From Roseobacter insulae (lineage in GTDB: Bacteria > Pseudomonadota > Alphaproteobacteria > Rhodobacterales > Rhodobacteraceae), in the NCBI RefSeq assembly GCF_019375555.1, contig NZ_JAHXDN010000001.1:907501-971500 (forward strand): a stretch of DNA of 64,000 nucleotides, read 5' to 3'. A program made the translations under genes and the position numbers. Below are positions 37,090 to 46,370 of this stretch, one piece after another (position 1 is the first letter of the stretch; each line of letters starts with the position of its first letter). Below the pieces are notes generated by a model. The model ran no database searches, was not told the DNA's origin, and worked only from the letters and a program-made list of their open reading frames with translations.

Positions 37090-39117
37090 ATGGGCAAAGA
37101 CCTGTCGCGCCTGTTTCAGCCACGGTCAGTCGCTGTGATCGGCGGCGGCGCGTGGTGCCGGCAGGTGATCCGGCAGGCGCATAAAATGGGCTTTGCCGGG
37201 CGCATCCATCTGGTGCATCCGCGCGGCATCAGCATCGATGGCGTGCCAGCGGTCGCCGACCCGGACGATCTGCCCGACGTCCCTGATGCCGCGTTTATCG
37301 GGGTGAACCGCACCGCCACGGTTGACACCGTGCGCCGGCTGTCGGCCATGGGGGCAGGCGGCGCTGTGTGTTTTGCATCCGGGTTCTCCGAGGCATCGTC
37401 CGAAGATCCGGGCGCGCGCGATCTGCAGGCGACGCTTGTTGCTGCCGCCGGTGCGATGCCGATCCTCGGGCCCAATTGCTATGGTTTCATCAATGCGATG
37501 GATGCCGCGCTTCTGTGGCCTGATCAACACGGGTGCAACCGGGTGTCGGGGGGTGTCGCGATCCTCACGCAAAGCTCCAACATCGCGATCAACCTGACCA
37601 TGCAGTTGCGCGGCTTGCCCATCGCTTTCATCGCGGCCTGCGGGAACATGGCCCAGACCAGCCAGGCCGAAATCGCAATGGCGCTGCTGGAGGATCCGCG
37701 CATTACCGTGATCGGCCTGCATGTCGAAGGGTTCGGCGATACTGCCGGGTGGCACGCGCTGGCGCTCAGGGCGTATGAAAAAGGCGTCCCTCTGGTGGCG
37801 CTGAAAGTGGGTGCATCGGATCAGGCGCAGCGCGCGACGGTATCTCATACGGCCTCGCTGGCGGGGAGCGATGCCGGGGCCGACGCGCTGATGCAAAGGT
37901 TGGGTATTGCGCGGCTGCACGACCTGCCGAGCTTTCTGGAAACGCTGAAACTGCTGCATTGTAACGGCCCGCTGGAGATGCCAGCCCTGTCCTGCATCAG
38001 CTGTTCGGGGGGCGAGGCCAGTTTGGCGGCGGATACTGCGCGAGGGATGGGCGTGCATTTCCCCCCGCTGGAAGAGGCGCAGAAAACGGCATTGTCCGGG
38101 GCGTTGGGTCCTCGGGTCGCCCTGTCCAACCCGCTGGATTATCACACCTATATCTGGGGCGACGTTGCCAAGATGACCGCCGCCTGGATGCCGATGGCGG
38201 CATCTCACATCGGTCTGCTGATTCTGGTCGTCGATTACCCCCATACCGATGCCGGTGACTGGTCAGCGGCGACGGAGGCCGCCATTGCCGTGCGTCACAT
38301 CGCCGGTCGGCCCGTCGCCGTGGTTGCCACTCTGCCGGAGCTCATGCCGCCGGAGGTCAGCGCCGCGCTTATGGCCGCCGGGGTCACGCCGATTTGCGGG
38401 CTGCGGGAAGCGATGCTGGCTGCCGAGTCGGCAGCCGCTCTGCAACCGCCACAACCCGTGCCACCGCTTGCACCCGGTACTGACCGTGCCGCCGCGCTGC
38501 TCAGCGAAGCGGCGGCCAAGGCGCTGTTGCGGGACCACGGTGTCGATATTCCGCGACATGTGGTTGTCGCCGACACGGGCCAGTTCTCCCGCGCGGATGA
38601 CCTGAGCGCCCCGCTGGTTCTGAAGGGGCAGGGCCTTGCGCATAAGTCAGAGGCGGATGCGGTGCATCTGAACCTGTCACACACCGATCTGGCACAAGCC
38701 GCGCAACGCATCGACGCAAAGAGCTTTCTGGTCGAAGAGATGGTGCAGAGCGCGGTTGCGGAGCTGCTGCTTGGCGTGGCCCGTGACCCGGCCCATGGTT
38801 TCGTGCTGACCCTGGGGACGGGCGGCGTGCTAACGGAGCTCTGGCAGGACAGCACGTCGCTGCTTCTGCCGGTCACCGGGGCGGATGTACGCGCGGCGCT
38901 GACCCGGTTGAAAACCTACCCGCTGCTGACAGGGTACCGTGGCAAACCCGCCGCGAGCATCGACGCGATTGTCGAGGCAACCATGGCGCTGCAGGCATGT
39001 GTCATTGCACATCATGACCGGATCGCGGAAGCTGAGATCAACCCGCTGATGTGCACGCCAACCGGGGCCATAGCAGCAGATGCGCTGATACTGATTGCCG
39101 CGGATGATAAACCGTAA
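37090..39117 (+). CDS. ADP-forming acetate/acyl-CoA synthetase family protein
   Basis: A 675-residue nucleotide-diphosphate-forming acyl-CoA synthetase with fused alpha and beta parts. Residues 1-130 form the CoA-binding Rossmann domain ('SVAVIGGGAWCRQVIRQA'). The succinyl-CoA-ligase-like domains contain 'ILGPNCYGFIN' and 'VSHTASLAGSDAGADALM', whose histidine should be the phospho-relay residue. Residues about 455-675 form the ATP-grasp domain ('LVLKGQGLAHKSEADAVHLN' and 'EAEINPLMCTPTGAIAADAL'). It would activate an acid to its CoA thioester. The ATG at 37090 was chosen from spacing after the dehydrogenase stop. Confidence 0.9.
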   Translation: MGKDLSRLFQPRSVAVIGGGAWCRQVIRQAHKMGFAGRIHLVHPRGISIDGVPAVADPDDLPDVPDAAFIGVNRTATVDTVRRLSAMGAGGAVCFASGFSEASSEDPGARDLQATLVAAAGAMPILGPNCYGFINAMDAALLWPDQHGCNRVSGGVAILTQSSNIAINLTMQLRGLPIAFIAACGNMAQTSQAEIAMALLEDPRITVIGLHVEGFGDTAGWHALALRAYEKGVPLVALKVGASDQAQRATVSHTASLAGSDAGADALMQRLGIARLHDLPSFLETLKLLHCNGPLEMPALSCISCSGGEASLAADTARGMGVHFPPLEEAQKTALSGALGPRVALSNPLDYHTYIWGDVAKMTAAWMPMAASHIGLLILVVDYPHTDAGDWSAATEAAIAVRHIAGRPVAVVATLPELMPPEVSAALMAAGVTPICGLREAMLAAESAAALQPPQPVPPLAPGTDRAAALLSEAAAKALLRDHGVDIPRHVVVADTGQFSRADDLSAPLVLKGQGLAHKSEADAVHLNLSHTDLAQAAQRIDAKSFLVEEMVQSAVAELLLGVARDPAHGFVLTLGTGGVLTELWQDSTSLLLPVTGADVRAALTRLKTYPLLTGYRGKPAASIDAIVEATMALQACVIAHHDRIAEAEINPLMCTPTGAIAADALILIAADDKP

Positions 39118-39127
39118 GGAGAGCCAG

Positions 39128-39907
39128 ATGGACCCGATCAAAACCACCCGGAAGGGCGCTGTTCTGCAGGTCACGCTCGACAGGCCCAAGGCCAATGCCA
39201 TCGACCTGCAGACCTCGCGGATCATGGGCGATGTGTTTGCGGGGTTTCGCGACGATCCGGACTTGCGCGTTGCCATCGTGACAGGCGGCGGCGACAAGTT
39301 TTTTTGCCCCGGCTGGGATTTGAAGGCGGCCGCGGATGGCGATGCGGTCGATGGCGACTACGGTGTCGGTGGTTTTGGTGGGTTGCAGGAGTTGCGGGCG
39401 ATGAACAAGCCGGTGATTGCCGCCGTCAACGGGATCGCCTGCGGCGGGGGGCTGGAACTGGCGTTGAGTGCGGACATGATCCTTGCGGCGGAACATGCAA
39501 CATTTGCCTTGCCTGAAATCCGGTCGGGCACTGTCGCGGATGCGGCATCGGTCAAGCTGCCCAAGCGGATCCCCTACCACGTCGCGATGGAGCTCTTGCT
39601 GACCGGGCGCTGGTTCGATGCGAAAGAGGCCAAAGGATGGGGGCTGGTCAATGAAATTTTGCCGTCAGCAGAGTTGATGGAACGCGCCTGGGCCTTGGCG
39701 GAACTGCTGGCCTCCGGCCCGCCGCTTGTCTACGCGGCGATCAAGGAAATCGTGCGCGACGCCGAGGATGCCAAGTTTCAGGACAGCATGAACCGGATCA
39801 CCAAGCGCCAGCTGGAAACGGTGGATCGGCTTTACGCCTCCGAAGATCAGCTGGAGGGCGCGCGCGCCTTTGCCGAGAAACGTGATCCGGTGTGGAAGGG
39901 CCGATAG
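39128..39907 (+). CDS. caiD: CaiD-type enoyl-CoA hydratase (carnitinyl-CoA dehydratase-like)
   Basis: A 259-residue crotonase-fold protein. From memory its pattern follows E. coli CaiD closely: 'LDRPKANAIDLQTS', 'FFCPGWDLKAAADGDA', 'GGGLELALSADMILAA', 'FALPEIRSGTVADAA', and the same ending 'FAEKRDPVWKGR'. The two glutamates expected to act in hydration are at 'LELAL' and 'ALPEI'. CaiD hydrates crotonobetainyl-CoA to carnitinyl-CoA. No caiA, caiB, caiC or caiT neighbour is seen, so the true substrate could be a different enoyl-CoA. It has an AAGGAG site and is the last gene of the LysR-divergent operon. Confidence 0.85.
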   Translation: MDPIKTTRKGAVLQVTLDRPKANAIDLQTSRIMGDVFAGFRDDPDLRVAIVTGGGDKFFCPGWDLKAAADGDAVDGDYGVGGFGGLQELRAMNKPVIAAVNGIACGGGLELALSADMILAAEHATFALPEIRSGTVADAASVKLPKRIPYHVAMELLLTGRWFDAKEAKGWGLVNEILPSAELMERAWALAELLASGPPLVYAAIKEIVRDAEDAKFQDSMNRITKRQLETVDRLYASEDQLEGARAFAEKRDPVWKGR

Positions 39908-39962
39908 CCCCCAACCGGGTGCGGGCCTTGCGTCCGCGCGCTTGTCCGTCCACCTTGGTGTC

Positions 39963-40820
39963 ATGACGCAGACACTCCTTTCCATTGGTCACGGTTTCAG
40001 CGCCCGGGCGCTGGCCAAGCGCCTGCTGCCGCAGGGCTGGCGCGTGATCGGCACCACCCGCAGTGAAGACAAGGCCGCGGAGATCGTGGCCACGGGGGTC
40101 GAGCCGCTGATCTGGCCGGGGTCCGATTTGGGGCCGGCGCTTGCGCAGGCCGATGCGCTGCTCGTATCGGCTGGGCCGGACGCAGACGGTGACCCGACGC
40201 TGCGCGTACTGCGCGATCACATTGCGGCTGCGGCGCCGCATCTTGGCTGGGTCGGGTATCTGTCCACCACCGGCGTTTACGGCGATCACCAGGGCGGTTG
40301 GGTGGACGAGGCATCCCCCCTTGCCCCGTCAACCAGGCGCGGTCAGGCGCGGGTCGCGGCGGAGGCTGAATGGCAGGCAATCGCAGGGCTGAAACTGCAT
40401 ATTTTTCGGCTCGCCGGCATCTACGGGCCGGGGCGTGGACCTTTTGCCAAGGTGCGCAAGGGCACCGCACGCCGGATCATAAAGAAGGGGCAGGTCTTTT
40501 CGCGCATTCACGTCGACGACATCGCGCAGGTGCTGGAAGCGTCGATTGCGCAACCGAACCCCGGCGCGGTCTACAACCTGTGCGATGACGACCCCGCACC
40601 GCCGCAGGATGTGATTGCCTATGCCGCTGAACTGTTGGGGCTGCCACTGCCGCCCGCCGTGGATTTCGAGACCGCCGAGATGACGCCGATGGCGCGCAGT
40701 TTCTACGCCGAAAGCAAGAAAGTACGAAACGATCGGATCAAGAAAGAGCTGGGTATCGTGCTGAAATACCCCGATTACAGAGCGGGATTGCAGGCCATGA
40801 AGGACGCGGCTGAGCCATAA
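39963..40820 (+). CDS. YeeZ-like NAD(P)-binding SDR-family protein
   Basis: A 285-residue atypical short-chain dehydrogenase related to YeeZ/SDR_a4. The N-terminal 'LLSIGHGFSARALAKRLLP' replaces the usual glycine-rich GxxGxxG loop with a degenerate one. The active-site Tyr-x3-Lys is weak: 'LSTTGVYGDHQGGWVDE' takes its place, as in this subfamily. 'FRLAGIYGPGRGPFAKVRKG' and 'RIHVDDIAQVLEASI' are conserved epimerase segments. The substrate is unknown. The frame opens before 39963, but homologues start with the short hydrophobic strand. It is separate from the operon before it by 55 bp. Confidence 0.8.
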   Translation: MTQTLLSIGHGFSARALAKRLLPQGWRVIGTTRSEDKAAEIVATGVEPLIWPGSDLGPALAQADALLVSAGPDADGDPTLRVLRDHIAAAAPHLGWVGYLSTTGVYGDHQGGWVDEASPLAPSTRRGQARVAAEAEWQAIAGLKLHIFRLAGIYGPGRGPFAKVRKGTARRIIKKGQVFSRIHVDDIAQVLEASIAQPNPGAVYNLCDDDPAPPQDVIAYAAELLGLPLPPAVDFETAEMTPMARSFYAESKKVRNDRIKKELGIVLKYPDYRAGLQAMKDAAEP

Positions 40821-40990
40821 CAACCGCAGCTTGCGGCGCGTTGGAAGGGAATAGGTGCCGGTGCTCCCGCAGGATATCGCCCCAACCCCGAGCAGATCTG
40901 GTGTGCCGGTAAGGGCCACGTGATTTGCGCTGTGGGGCCGCCAGCAAACTGTGATATAGCCGGAGCGTCTGATTGGCCGGAGAATGGGCG

Positions 40991-41761
40991 GTGATACGCG
41001 ATTACGTTTCTGTAAACCGGGACATCTGGGATGCCGATGCCGTCAATTGGGTGACCGTCGGCGAACGCCTCTGGCGCGCCGAGACCCCCGAATGGGGCAA
41101 CTGGGGCAACTCCGAGGCGTCCTTGAAATTGCTCCCGACGGATATGACGGGCCAGGATGCCATCGAACTTGGATGCGGGACAGCATATGTCTCCGGCTGG
41201 ATGGCGCGGCGCGGCGCGCGCGTTACCGCAATCGATGTCTCACCCGGTCAGTTGGAAACCGCACGCCGACTGGCGGTGCACAACGGGGCGGACATCACCT
41301 TCATTGAAGGAAATGCCGAGGAAATCGGCTTGCCCGATGCGTCGTTCGACTTCGCGATTTCCGAATACGGTGCGGCAATCTGGTGCCCGCCGGACATGTG
41401 GTTGCGCGAAGCATGGCGCTTGCTGCGTCCGGGAGGGCGGCTGGTATTTCTTGGGAACCATCCCATGGCGCTCGTGTGTTCACCCGCCGACGGTTCACCC
41501 TGCGACATGACCCTGCATCGGCCCTATCTTGGCATGTGGGGCGCGGATTGGACCAAGGTCGAAGTCGAACCAAGCGGCGTGTGCTTCAACCTCACGATTT
41601 CCGCCTGGATGGCGTTATTTGCCGACATCGGATTTACCGTCAGCAGGTATCAGGAGATCTTCGCGCCGGATGGGGCGACCGGAGTACGGGGTGCAGTTCC
41701 GGCGGCATGGGCCCAGAGATACCCGGTCGAGCAAGTCTGGCATCTGGACAAGCATCAATGA
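40991..41761 (+). CDS. Class I SAM-dependent methyltransferase
   Basis: A 256-residue methyltransferase. Motif I 'AIELGCGTAYVSGWMARRGA' and the acidic 'VTAIDVSPGQLETARRLAV' bind SAM, with the post-I motifs 'FDFAISEYGAAIWCPPDMWL' and 'LLRPGGRLVFLGNHPM' following. The N-terminal 'VNRDIWDADAVNWV' is typical of a subgroup of small-molecule methyltransferases. I prefer the GTG at 40991, 8 nt after GGAG, over a TTG at 40973. It stands alone between a SDR gene and dxs, and converges with dxs. Confidence 0.83.
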   Translation: MIRDYVSVNRDIWDADAVNWVTVGERLWRAETPEWGNWGNSEASLKLLPTDMTGQDAIELGCGTAYVSGWMARRGARVTAIDVSPGQLETARRLAVHNGADITFIEGNAEEIGLPDASFDFAISEYGAAIWCPPDMWLREAWRLLRPGGRLVFLGNHPMALVCSPADGSPCDMTLHRPYLGMWGADWTKVEVEPSGVCFNLTISAWMALFADIGFTVSRYQEIFAPDGATGVRGAVPAAWAQRYPVEQVWHLDKHQ

Positions 41762-41832
41762 CTGCTTTGCCCGGAGACTGAGCTTTTCCGCCCCCTCTCA
41801 CCTCCGCTTCAGAGCGCTGCATGGGCATTCTG

Positions 41833-43764
41833 TCACGCCCGTGCCTCGCCGATCTGGGCGACCCCGAGCACGCCGAGAACCTTGCTTTCGATATCGGCGG
41901 CATTCATCCCGGCCACGGCATACATATCCGCCGGGCTGGCCTGATCGATGAAGATGTCCGGCAACACCATGGAGCGATACTTCAGACCGCTGTCGAACAC
42001 ACCTTCTTCTGCCAGTAACTGCGCGACGTGGCTGCCGAACCCGCCTACCGCCCCTTCCTCGATGGTGATCAGCGCTTCGTGATCCGCCGCCAGAGTCAGG
42101 ATCATATCTCGGTCAAGCGGCTTGGCGAAACGTGCATCGGCCACCGTTGGCGTGATGCCCCTTGCCGAGAGCGCCTCGGCCGCCTTTGCCACCTCGGCAA
42201 GCCGGGTCCCAAAGGACAGGATCGCAACCCGTGCCCCTTTCGAGATGATCCGCCCCTTGCCGATCTCCAGAGGCGTGCCACGCTCGGGCATCTCCACGCC
42301 CTGGCCTTCGCCACGCGGAAAGCGGAAGGCGATGGGCCCCTCATCATGGGCAGCGGCGGTGGCGACCATGTGTTTAAGCTCGGCCTCGTCGGCGGCGGCC
42401 ATCACGACGAAACCCGGCAGATTGGCAAGATAGGCGATGTCAAAGGCCCCGGCATGGGTCGCCCCATCGGCGCCTACAAGGCCCGCGCGGTCGATTGCGA
42501 AGCGCACGGGCAAGCGTTGAATGGCCACGTCATGCACCACCTGATCGTAACCGCGTTGCAAAAAGGTCGAATAGAGCGCGCAGAAGGGCTTCATGCCGCC
42601 CGCCGCAAGCCCGGCTGAGAAGGTGACGCCATGCTGTTCCGCAATGCCCACGTCAAAACAGCGGCTGGGGTAGCGCTCGGCAAAGAGGTTGAGCCCGGTG
42701 CCATCGGGCATCGCCGCCGTGATGGCGCAGATCTTGTCGTCTTCGGCGGCTTCCTGCAGCAGGCTGTCTGCAAAGACGCGGGTGTAGCTCGGGGCGTTGG
42801 AGGGGGCTTTCTTCTGCTCTCCGGTGATGACATCGAACTTGGCGGTCGCGTGGCCCTTGTCGCGCGCGGTTTCGGCCGGTTCGTAGCCCTTGCCCTTTTT
42901 CGTCAGAACGTGGATCAGGATCGGACCCGTTGCGCGTGCCTTGACCGTGCGCAGCACCGGCAGAAGCTGGTCCATGTCGTGGCCGTCAATCGGCCCCAGG
43001 TAGGAAAAGCCCAGCTGTTCGAAGAGGGTTCCGCCAACCGCCATGCCCTTGAGGATATCCTTGGCGCGCTTGGCCCCTTCGCGGAACGGTTCCGGCAGCA
43101 GGCTGACCGCGCCTTTCGCGGCGGCCTTGAAATCCTGAAACGGTTCCTCGGCATAAAGGCGGCTGAGGTAAGTCGACATCGCGCCCACCGGCGGGGCAAT
43201 GGACATGTCGTTATCATTCAGGATGACGATGAGGCGCTTTTTCAGATGGCCCGCATTGTTCATCGCCTCGTATGCCATGCCTGCGCTCATCGAACCATCG
43301 CCGATCACCGCAACGGCGTCGCCCAGACCTTCGGGCACCACACCGCCGAGATCACGCGCCACCGCGAACCCCAGCGCAGCGGAGATGGAGGTGGAGCTAT
43401 GCGCCGCGCCAAACGGATCGTAGGGCGATTCGCTGCGTTTGGTGAAGCCGCTCAACCCGTCCTTCATGCGCAGGGTGCGAATGCGGTCCCGACGTTCCGT
43501 CAGGATCTTGTGCGGATAGCACTGGTGACCCACGTCCCAGATGATCTTGTCGCGCGGTGTATCGAATACCGCATGCAGGGCGACGGTCAGTTCCACCACG
43601 CCCAGACCCGCGCCAAGATGCCCACCCGTCACGGAAACGGCAGAGACCGTTTCGGACCGCAGTTCATGCGCCAATTGGGTCAGCTGACGGTCGGACAGTT
43701 GCTTCATATCGGCAGGCCGGTGGATGGTATCCAGCAAGGGCGTGTCAGGTCTGTCTGATGTCAT
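41833..43764 (-). CDS. dxs: 1-deoxy-D-xylulose-5-phosphate synthase
   Basis: A 643-residue thiamine-diphosphate enzyme that condenses pyruvate and glyceraldehyde 3-phosphate, the first step of the MEP isoprenoid pathway; its product also feeds thiamine and pyridoxal synthesis. The TPP motif '[20 protein letters not shown]' and the early '[18 protein letters not shown]' are intact, and the C-terminal transketolase domain is complete ('[20 protein letters not shown]'). It is the last gene of xseB-ispA-dxs, 10 bp after ispA. Confidence 0.97.
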   Translation of the reverse strand: MTSDRPDTPLLDTIHRPADMKQLSDRQLTQLAHELRSETVSAVSVTGGHLGAGLGVVELTVALHAVFDTPRDKIIWDVGHQCYPHKILTERRDRIRTLRMKDGLSGFTKRSESPYDPFGAAHSSTSISAALGFAVARDLGGVVPEGLGDAVAVIGDGSMSAGMAYEAMNNAGHLKKRLIVILNDNDMSIAPPVGAMSTYLSRLYAEEPFQDFKAAAKGAVSLLPEPFREGAKRAKDILKGMAVGGTLFEQLGFSYLGPIDGHDMDQLLPVLRTVKARATGPILIHVLTKKGKGYEPAETARDKGHATAKFDVITGEQKKAPSNAPSYTRVFADSLLQEAAEDDKICAITAAMPDGTGLNLFAERYPSRCFDVGIAEQHGVTFSAGLAAGGMKPFCALYSTFLQRGYDQVVHDVAIQRLPVRFAIDRAGLVGADGATHAGAFDIAYLANLPGFVVMAAADEAELKHMVATAAAHDEGPIAFRFPRGEGQGVEMPERGTPLEIGKGRIISKGARVAILSFGTRLAEVAKAAEALSARGITPTVADARFAKPLDRDMILTLAADHEALITIEEGAVGGFGSHVAQLLAEEGVFDSGLKYRSMVLPDIFIDQASPADMYAVAGMNAADIESKVLGVLGVAQIGEARA

Positions 43765-43774
43765 GTTCGATCTC

Positions 43775-44644
43775 TCAATGCGCGCGGGTCACAACGAAGC
43801 GCGCAGCTTCTTTTAAGGTGTCGGCGCGGTTTCCGTAACCCCCCAGGCTGTCGCAGGCTTCCTCGACCAGATCGGCGGCGCGCGCCCGGGCGGCCTCCAG
43901 CCCCAGCAGGGATACGAAGGTGGCTTTGCCGGCATCCGCATCCTTGCCGACAGCTTTGCCCACGGTCGCACTGTCGCCCGTCACGTCAAGCACGTCATCC
44001 GCGATCTGAAAGGCCAGCCCCAATGCGCGGGCATAGGTTTGCAGCGCGGTGGTGTCGGCGCCGGCCATACAGGCACCTGCGGTTGCCGACCATTCGATCA
44101 GCGCCCCGGTCTTGCCCCGCTGCAGGGCGGTGATTTGATCAAGGGTCAGCGGGTTTTGCGTGGTCTCGGCCGCGATATCCAGCGCTTGCCCCAGCACCAT
44201 GCCCTGCACCCCGCCGGCGCGGGCCAGCCGGAGGGCAAGATCGGCGCGCACGCGCGCGTCCGGGCTGGTCTCTTCATGGCTGACCAGTTCAAAGGCGAGT
44301 GTCTGAAGCGCATCGCCTGCAAGGACGGCTGTGGCCTCGTCCCATTTCCTGTGCACGGTTGGCAGGCCGCGTCGCAGGTCGTCATCGTCCATGCAGGGCA
44401 AATCGTCATGAACCAGTGAATAGGCATGCAGCGCCTCGATGGCGGCTGCGGGCCAGATCGCGCGGCTGGCCTCAACCGCGTGCAGCCGCGCGCTTTCCAA
44501 TACCAGAAATCCACGCAGTCGTTTGCCGCCATGGGTCGCATGGGCCATGGCCCGAACGACCGGCACGTCATCCAAAGCGCCAAGCACCAGATCAAGGTGA
44601 TGTTGAATGGCCCGAGCGCAGGCGCTCAGACGGTCGGCAAACAT
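43775..44644 (-). CDS. ispA: Farnesyl diphosphate synthase (polyprenyl synthetase family)
   Basis: A 289-residue prenyltransferase that builds farnesyl diphosphate from IPP and DMAPP, the precursor of ubiquinone side chains, undecaprenyl carriers and other lipids. The first aspartate-rich motif is '[15 protein letters not shown]', with the two-residue insertion of bacterial FPP synthases; the second is '[13 protein letters not shown]'. The frame begins 2 bp downstream of the xseB stop, consistent with coupling, and the gene precedes dxs as in many Rhodobacterales. Confidence 0.94.
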   Translation of the reverse strand: MFADRLSACARAIQHHLDLVLGALDDVPVVRAMAHATHGGKRLRGFLVLESARLHAVEASRAIWPAAAIEALHAYSLVHDDLPCMDDDDLRRGLPTVHRKWDEATAVLAGDALQTLAFELVSHEETSPDARVRADLALRLARAGGVQGMVLGQALDIAAETTQNPLTLDQITALQRGKTGALIEWSATAGACMAGADTTALQTYARALGLAFQIADDVLDVTGDSATVGKAVGKDADAGKATFVSLLGLEAARARAADLVEEACDSLGGYGNRADTLKEAARFVVTRAH

Positions 44645-44646
44645 GG

Positions 44647-44889
44647 TCAGAGCCCTTCGACCGGCTTTGTGCCCGTTGGAGAGCCGTCACCGTCAAGCGT
44701 GATCGCGGCGACTTTTTCCTCCGCTTCCTTCAGCTTGGTCTCGCAGCGGGCTTTCAAAGCGGCGCCCCGTTCGTAAAGCGCAATGCTTTCGTCCAGCGCC
44801 ACGTCACCGCGTTCCAGCTGGCCCAGCACTTTTTCAAGCTCCGCCATGGCCTGCTCGAAACTCATGTCATCTACGGGGGTGTCCGTCAT
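44647..44889 (-). CDS. xseB: Exodeoxyribonuclease VII small subunit
   Basis: An 80-residue subunit of exonuclease VII, the single-strand-specific nuclease. The family signature 'MSFEQAMAELEKVLGQLERG' with 'LDESIALYERGAALKARCET' is almost complete, forming a helical hairpin that binds XseA. The large subunit xseA is not in this window. It is the first gene of xseB-ispA-dxs on the minus strand, an arrangement widely conserved in bacteria. Confidence 0.94.
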   Translation of the reverse strand: MTDTPVDDMSFEQAMAELEKVLGQLERGDVALDESIALYERGAALKARCETKLKEAEEKVAAITLDGDGSPTGTKPVEGL

Positions 44890-44988
44890 CGCGCCGATAT
44901 CCTGTCTTAAAAACGTGCCCGGACCTTAGCGCTCTTGGGCCCGCGTTGCCAGAGCGCCCGATTGTCAGGGGGAGGTGAATGTGCCGGT

Positions 44989-45690
44989 CTATTCCGGGGC
45001 CAGCATGTACCCGGCCCCCCGCACGGTTTGCAGGTAACGGGGCTGTTTGGGGTCTTCCTCGATCTTGCGGCGCAGGCGGGTGATCTGAACATCGACAGCG
45101 CGCTCCTGCGCCTGCCCGCGATCACGCCCCAGCTCTTCGACCAGCTTGGCCCGGCTGATGGGTTCATTGCAGCTGGCCGAGAATATCTTCATCAACTGCA
45201 TCTCGGTCGCGGTGAGGCGCACGAGGTCTTCGCCTTGCCACATCTCGCCGCGTTCCATGTCATAGCGAATGGTCCCCAGCGTCAGCACCTTGGGAGCGGT
45301 CTGGTCGATCGGCGCTTCGGGCATGCGGCGCAGGATCGCATTGATGCGCAGCAACAGCTCCTTGGGTTCAAACGGTTTCGCCAGATAATCGTCAGCGCCG
45401 GCCTCCAGCCCTTCGATCCGATTACCGGTTTCACCCTTTGCCGTCAGAAGAAGGATGGGCACGGCCCGTGTCTCGCGCAGCGATTTGGTCAGGGCCAGAC
45501 CGTCTTCGCCGGGCATCATGACATCAAGGACGATCAGATCGAAATCCAGACCTGACAGGATGCGGCGGGCATGTGCTGCGTCACGCGCAGCCGTGACCAG
45601 AAACCCATTCCGCATCAGGAACTTCTGCAGCAATGTGCGAATGCGCTCATCATCATCTACAATCAGCAGATGGGCGTCAAAGTCATTCAT
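44989..45690 (-). CDS. petR: OmpR-type response regulator PetR
   Basis: A 233-residue response regulator. The receiver domain shows the acidic pair 'LIVDDDERIRTLL', the phosphoacceptor aspartate in 'LIVLDVMMPGEDG' and lysine in 'YLAKPFEPKELL'; the C-terminal winged helix ends in 'AVDVQITRLRRKIEEDP'. The pairing with an overlapping MarR-type gene is the petP-petR arrangement described in Rhodobacter capsulatus, where petR was needed for photosynthetic and respiratory growth. No partner histidine kinase is adjacent. In this genome petABC lies about 14 kb away. The start overlaps the petP stop as ATGA. Confidence 0.9.
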   Translation of the reverse strand: MNDFDAHLLIVDDDERIRTLLQKFLMRNGFLVTAARDAAHARRILSGLDFDLIVLDVMMPGEDGLALTKSLRETRAVPILLLTAKGETGNRIEGLEAGADDYLAKPFEPKELLLRINAILRRMPEAPIDQTAPKVLTLGTIRYDMERGEMWQGEDLVRLTATEMQLMKIFSASCNEPISRAKLVEELGRDRGQAQERAVDVQITRLRRKIEEDPKQPRYLQTVRGAGYMLAPE

Positions 45691-46199
45691 GTGCCGCTGT
45701 CCCTAAGCCGCGTGTACGCAAAGCGCATATCCCCGTCCATCATCGCCTCCAACACCGTGCGAAACCCTGCGACCGCTTCTGGTCCGGCATCTCGGAACGC
45801 CATCCGCATCCGCGCCCGCTGGGCGTTTGACAATTTCTGTTCCAAGGCCTGACCCTCTTCCGTCAGGAACAGATGCCTTTCGCGTTTATCCACTTTACCG
45901 ACTTTGCTTTCAACCAGACCATCCTCTATCAGGGTGCGCAAGACACGGTTGAGCGATTGCTTCGTGACGCCGAGGATGTTGAGAAGGTTGTTGACGGTCG
46001 TGCCGGGGGCTCGATTGATGAAGTGGACGGCCCGGTGATGTGCCCGGCCGTAGGCCAGATCCGACAGGATGCGGTCCGGATCGGCTGTGAACCCGCGGTA
46101 GGCAAAAAACATCGCCTCGATCCCCTGCCGCAATTGTTCATCGGTCAAAAACAGAAGGTTTTCACCGCTTTGGGCTGATGCTGTCCGCCCGTCTGCCAT
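45687..46199 (-). CDS. petP: MarR-family regulator PetP
   Basis: A 170-residue winged-helix regulator. The HTH is 'NNLLNILGVTKQSLNRVLRT', with the wing 'LVESKVGKVDKRERHLFLTE'; helices at both ends provide dimerisation. It is the first gene of petPR, and its frame overlaps petR. A GAGG site lies 8 nt upstream of the ATG. Its promoter contains a 15-bp dyad within the -35/-10 spacer that could be its own operator. The name follows the R. capsulatus arrangement. The ligand is unknown. Confidence 0.85.
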   Translation of the reverse strand: MADGRTASAQSGENLLFLTDEQLRQGIEAMFFAYRGFTADPDRILSDLAYGRAHHRAVHFINRAPGTTVNNLLNILGVTKQSLNRVLRTLIEDGLVESKVGKVDKRERHLFLTEEGQALEQKLSNAQRARMRMAFRDAGPEAVAGFRTVLEAMMDGDMRFAYTRLRDSGT

Positions 46200-46235
46200 G
46201 GCCCCGCCTCAAAATACCATCATTCAACTGTGATC

Positions 46236-46264
46236 AGTATATGTCAGTGTTGTTGACATTCCAA
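46236..46264 (-). promoter_or_regulatory. Promoter of petP-petR
   Basis: Minus strand: -35 TTGGAA (46264-46259), a 17-nt spacer that contains the 15-bp dyad, and -10 TATACT (46241-46236). The start would be near 46229, about 30 nt before the petP ATG. The dyad position predicts strong control by its binding protein. Confidence 0.65.
46241..46259. promoter_or_regulatory. Inverted repeat at the petP/ilvE divergent promoters
   Basis: ATGTCA (46241-46246) and TGACAT (46254-46259) flank a 7-nt centre; the core GTCAGTGTTGTTGAC (46243-46257) matches the gltD/uppP dyad at 9380-9394 with identical spacing. It fills the petP spacer and overlaps the ilvE -35, so a single bound dimer could affect both genes. 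Confidence 0.6.
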
Positions 46265-46281
46265 GGGCGAAGGGCTATCGA
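46253..46281 (+). promoter_or_regulatory. Promoter of ilvE
   Basis: A perfect -35 TTGACA (46253-46258), a 17-nt spacer and -10 TATCGA (46276-46281). The transcript start would be near 46288, giving a leader of about 83 nt. The -35 is shared with the right arm of the GTCAG dyad. Confidence 0.65.
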
Positions 46282-46370
46282 ATCGCATCTTTTGCGCAAC
46301 TTTATGTCCGTATCGGACGTATCCAGCGCAATAATTGAAAAGTTTACTGCGAACCCGGGAAGGAAAGACG

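Noticed and set aside
34191-39907. A complete carnitine operon (caiTABCDE type).
   Set aside because: Only CaiD is recognisable; there is no CoA-transferase, carnitine transporter or betaine reductase, and the aldolase and hydroxylase do not belong to that operon.
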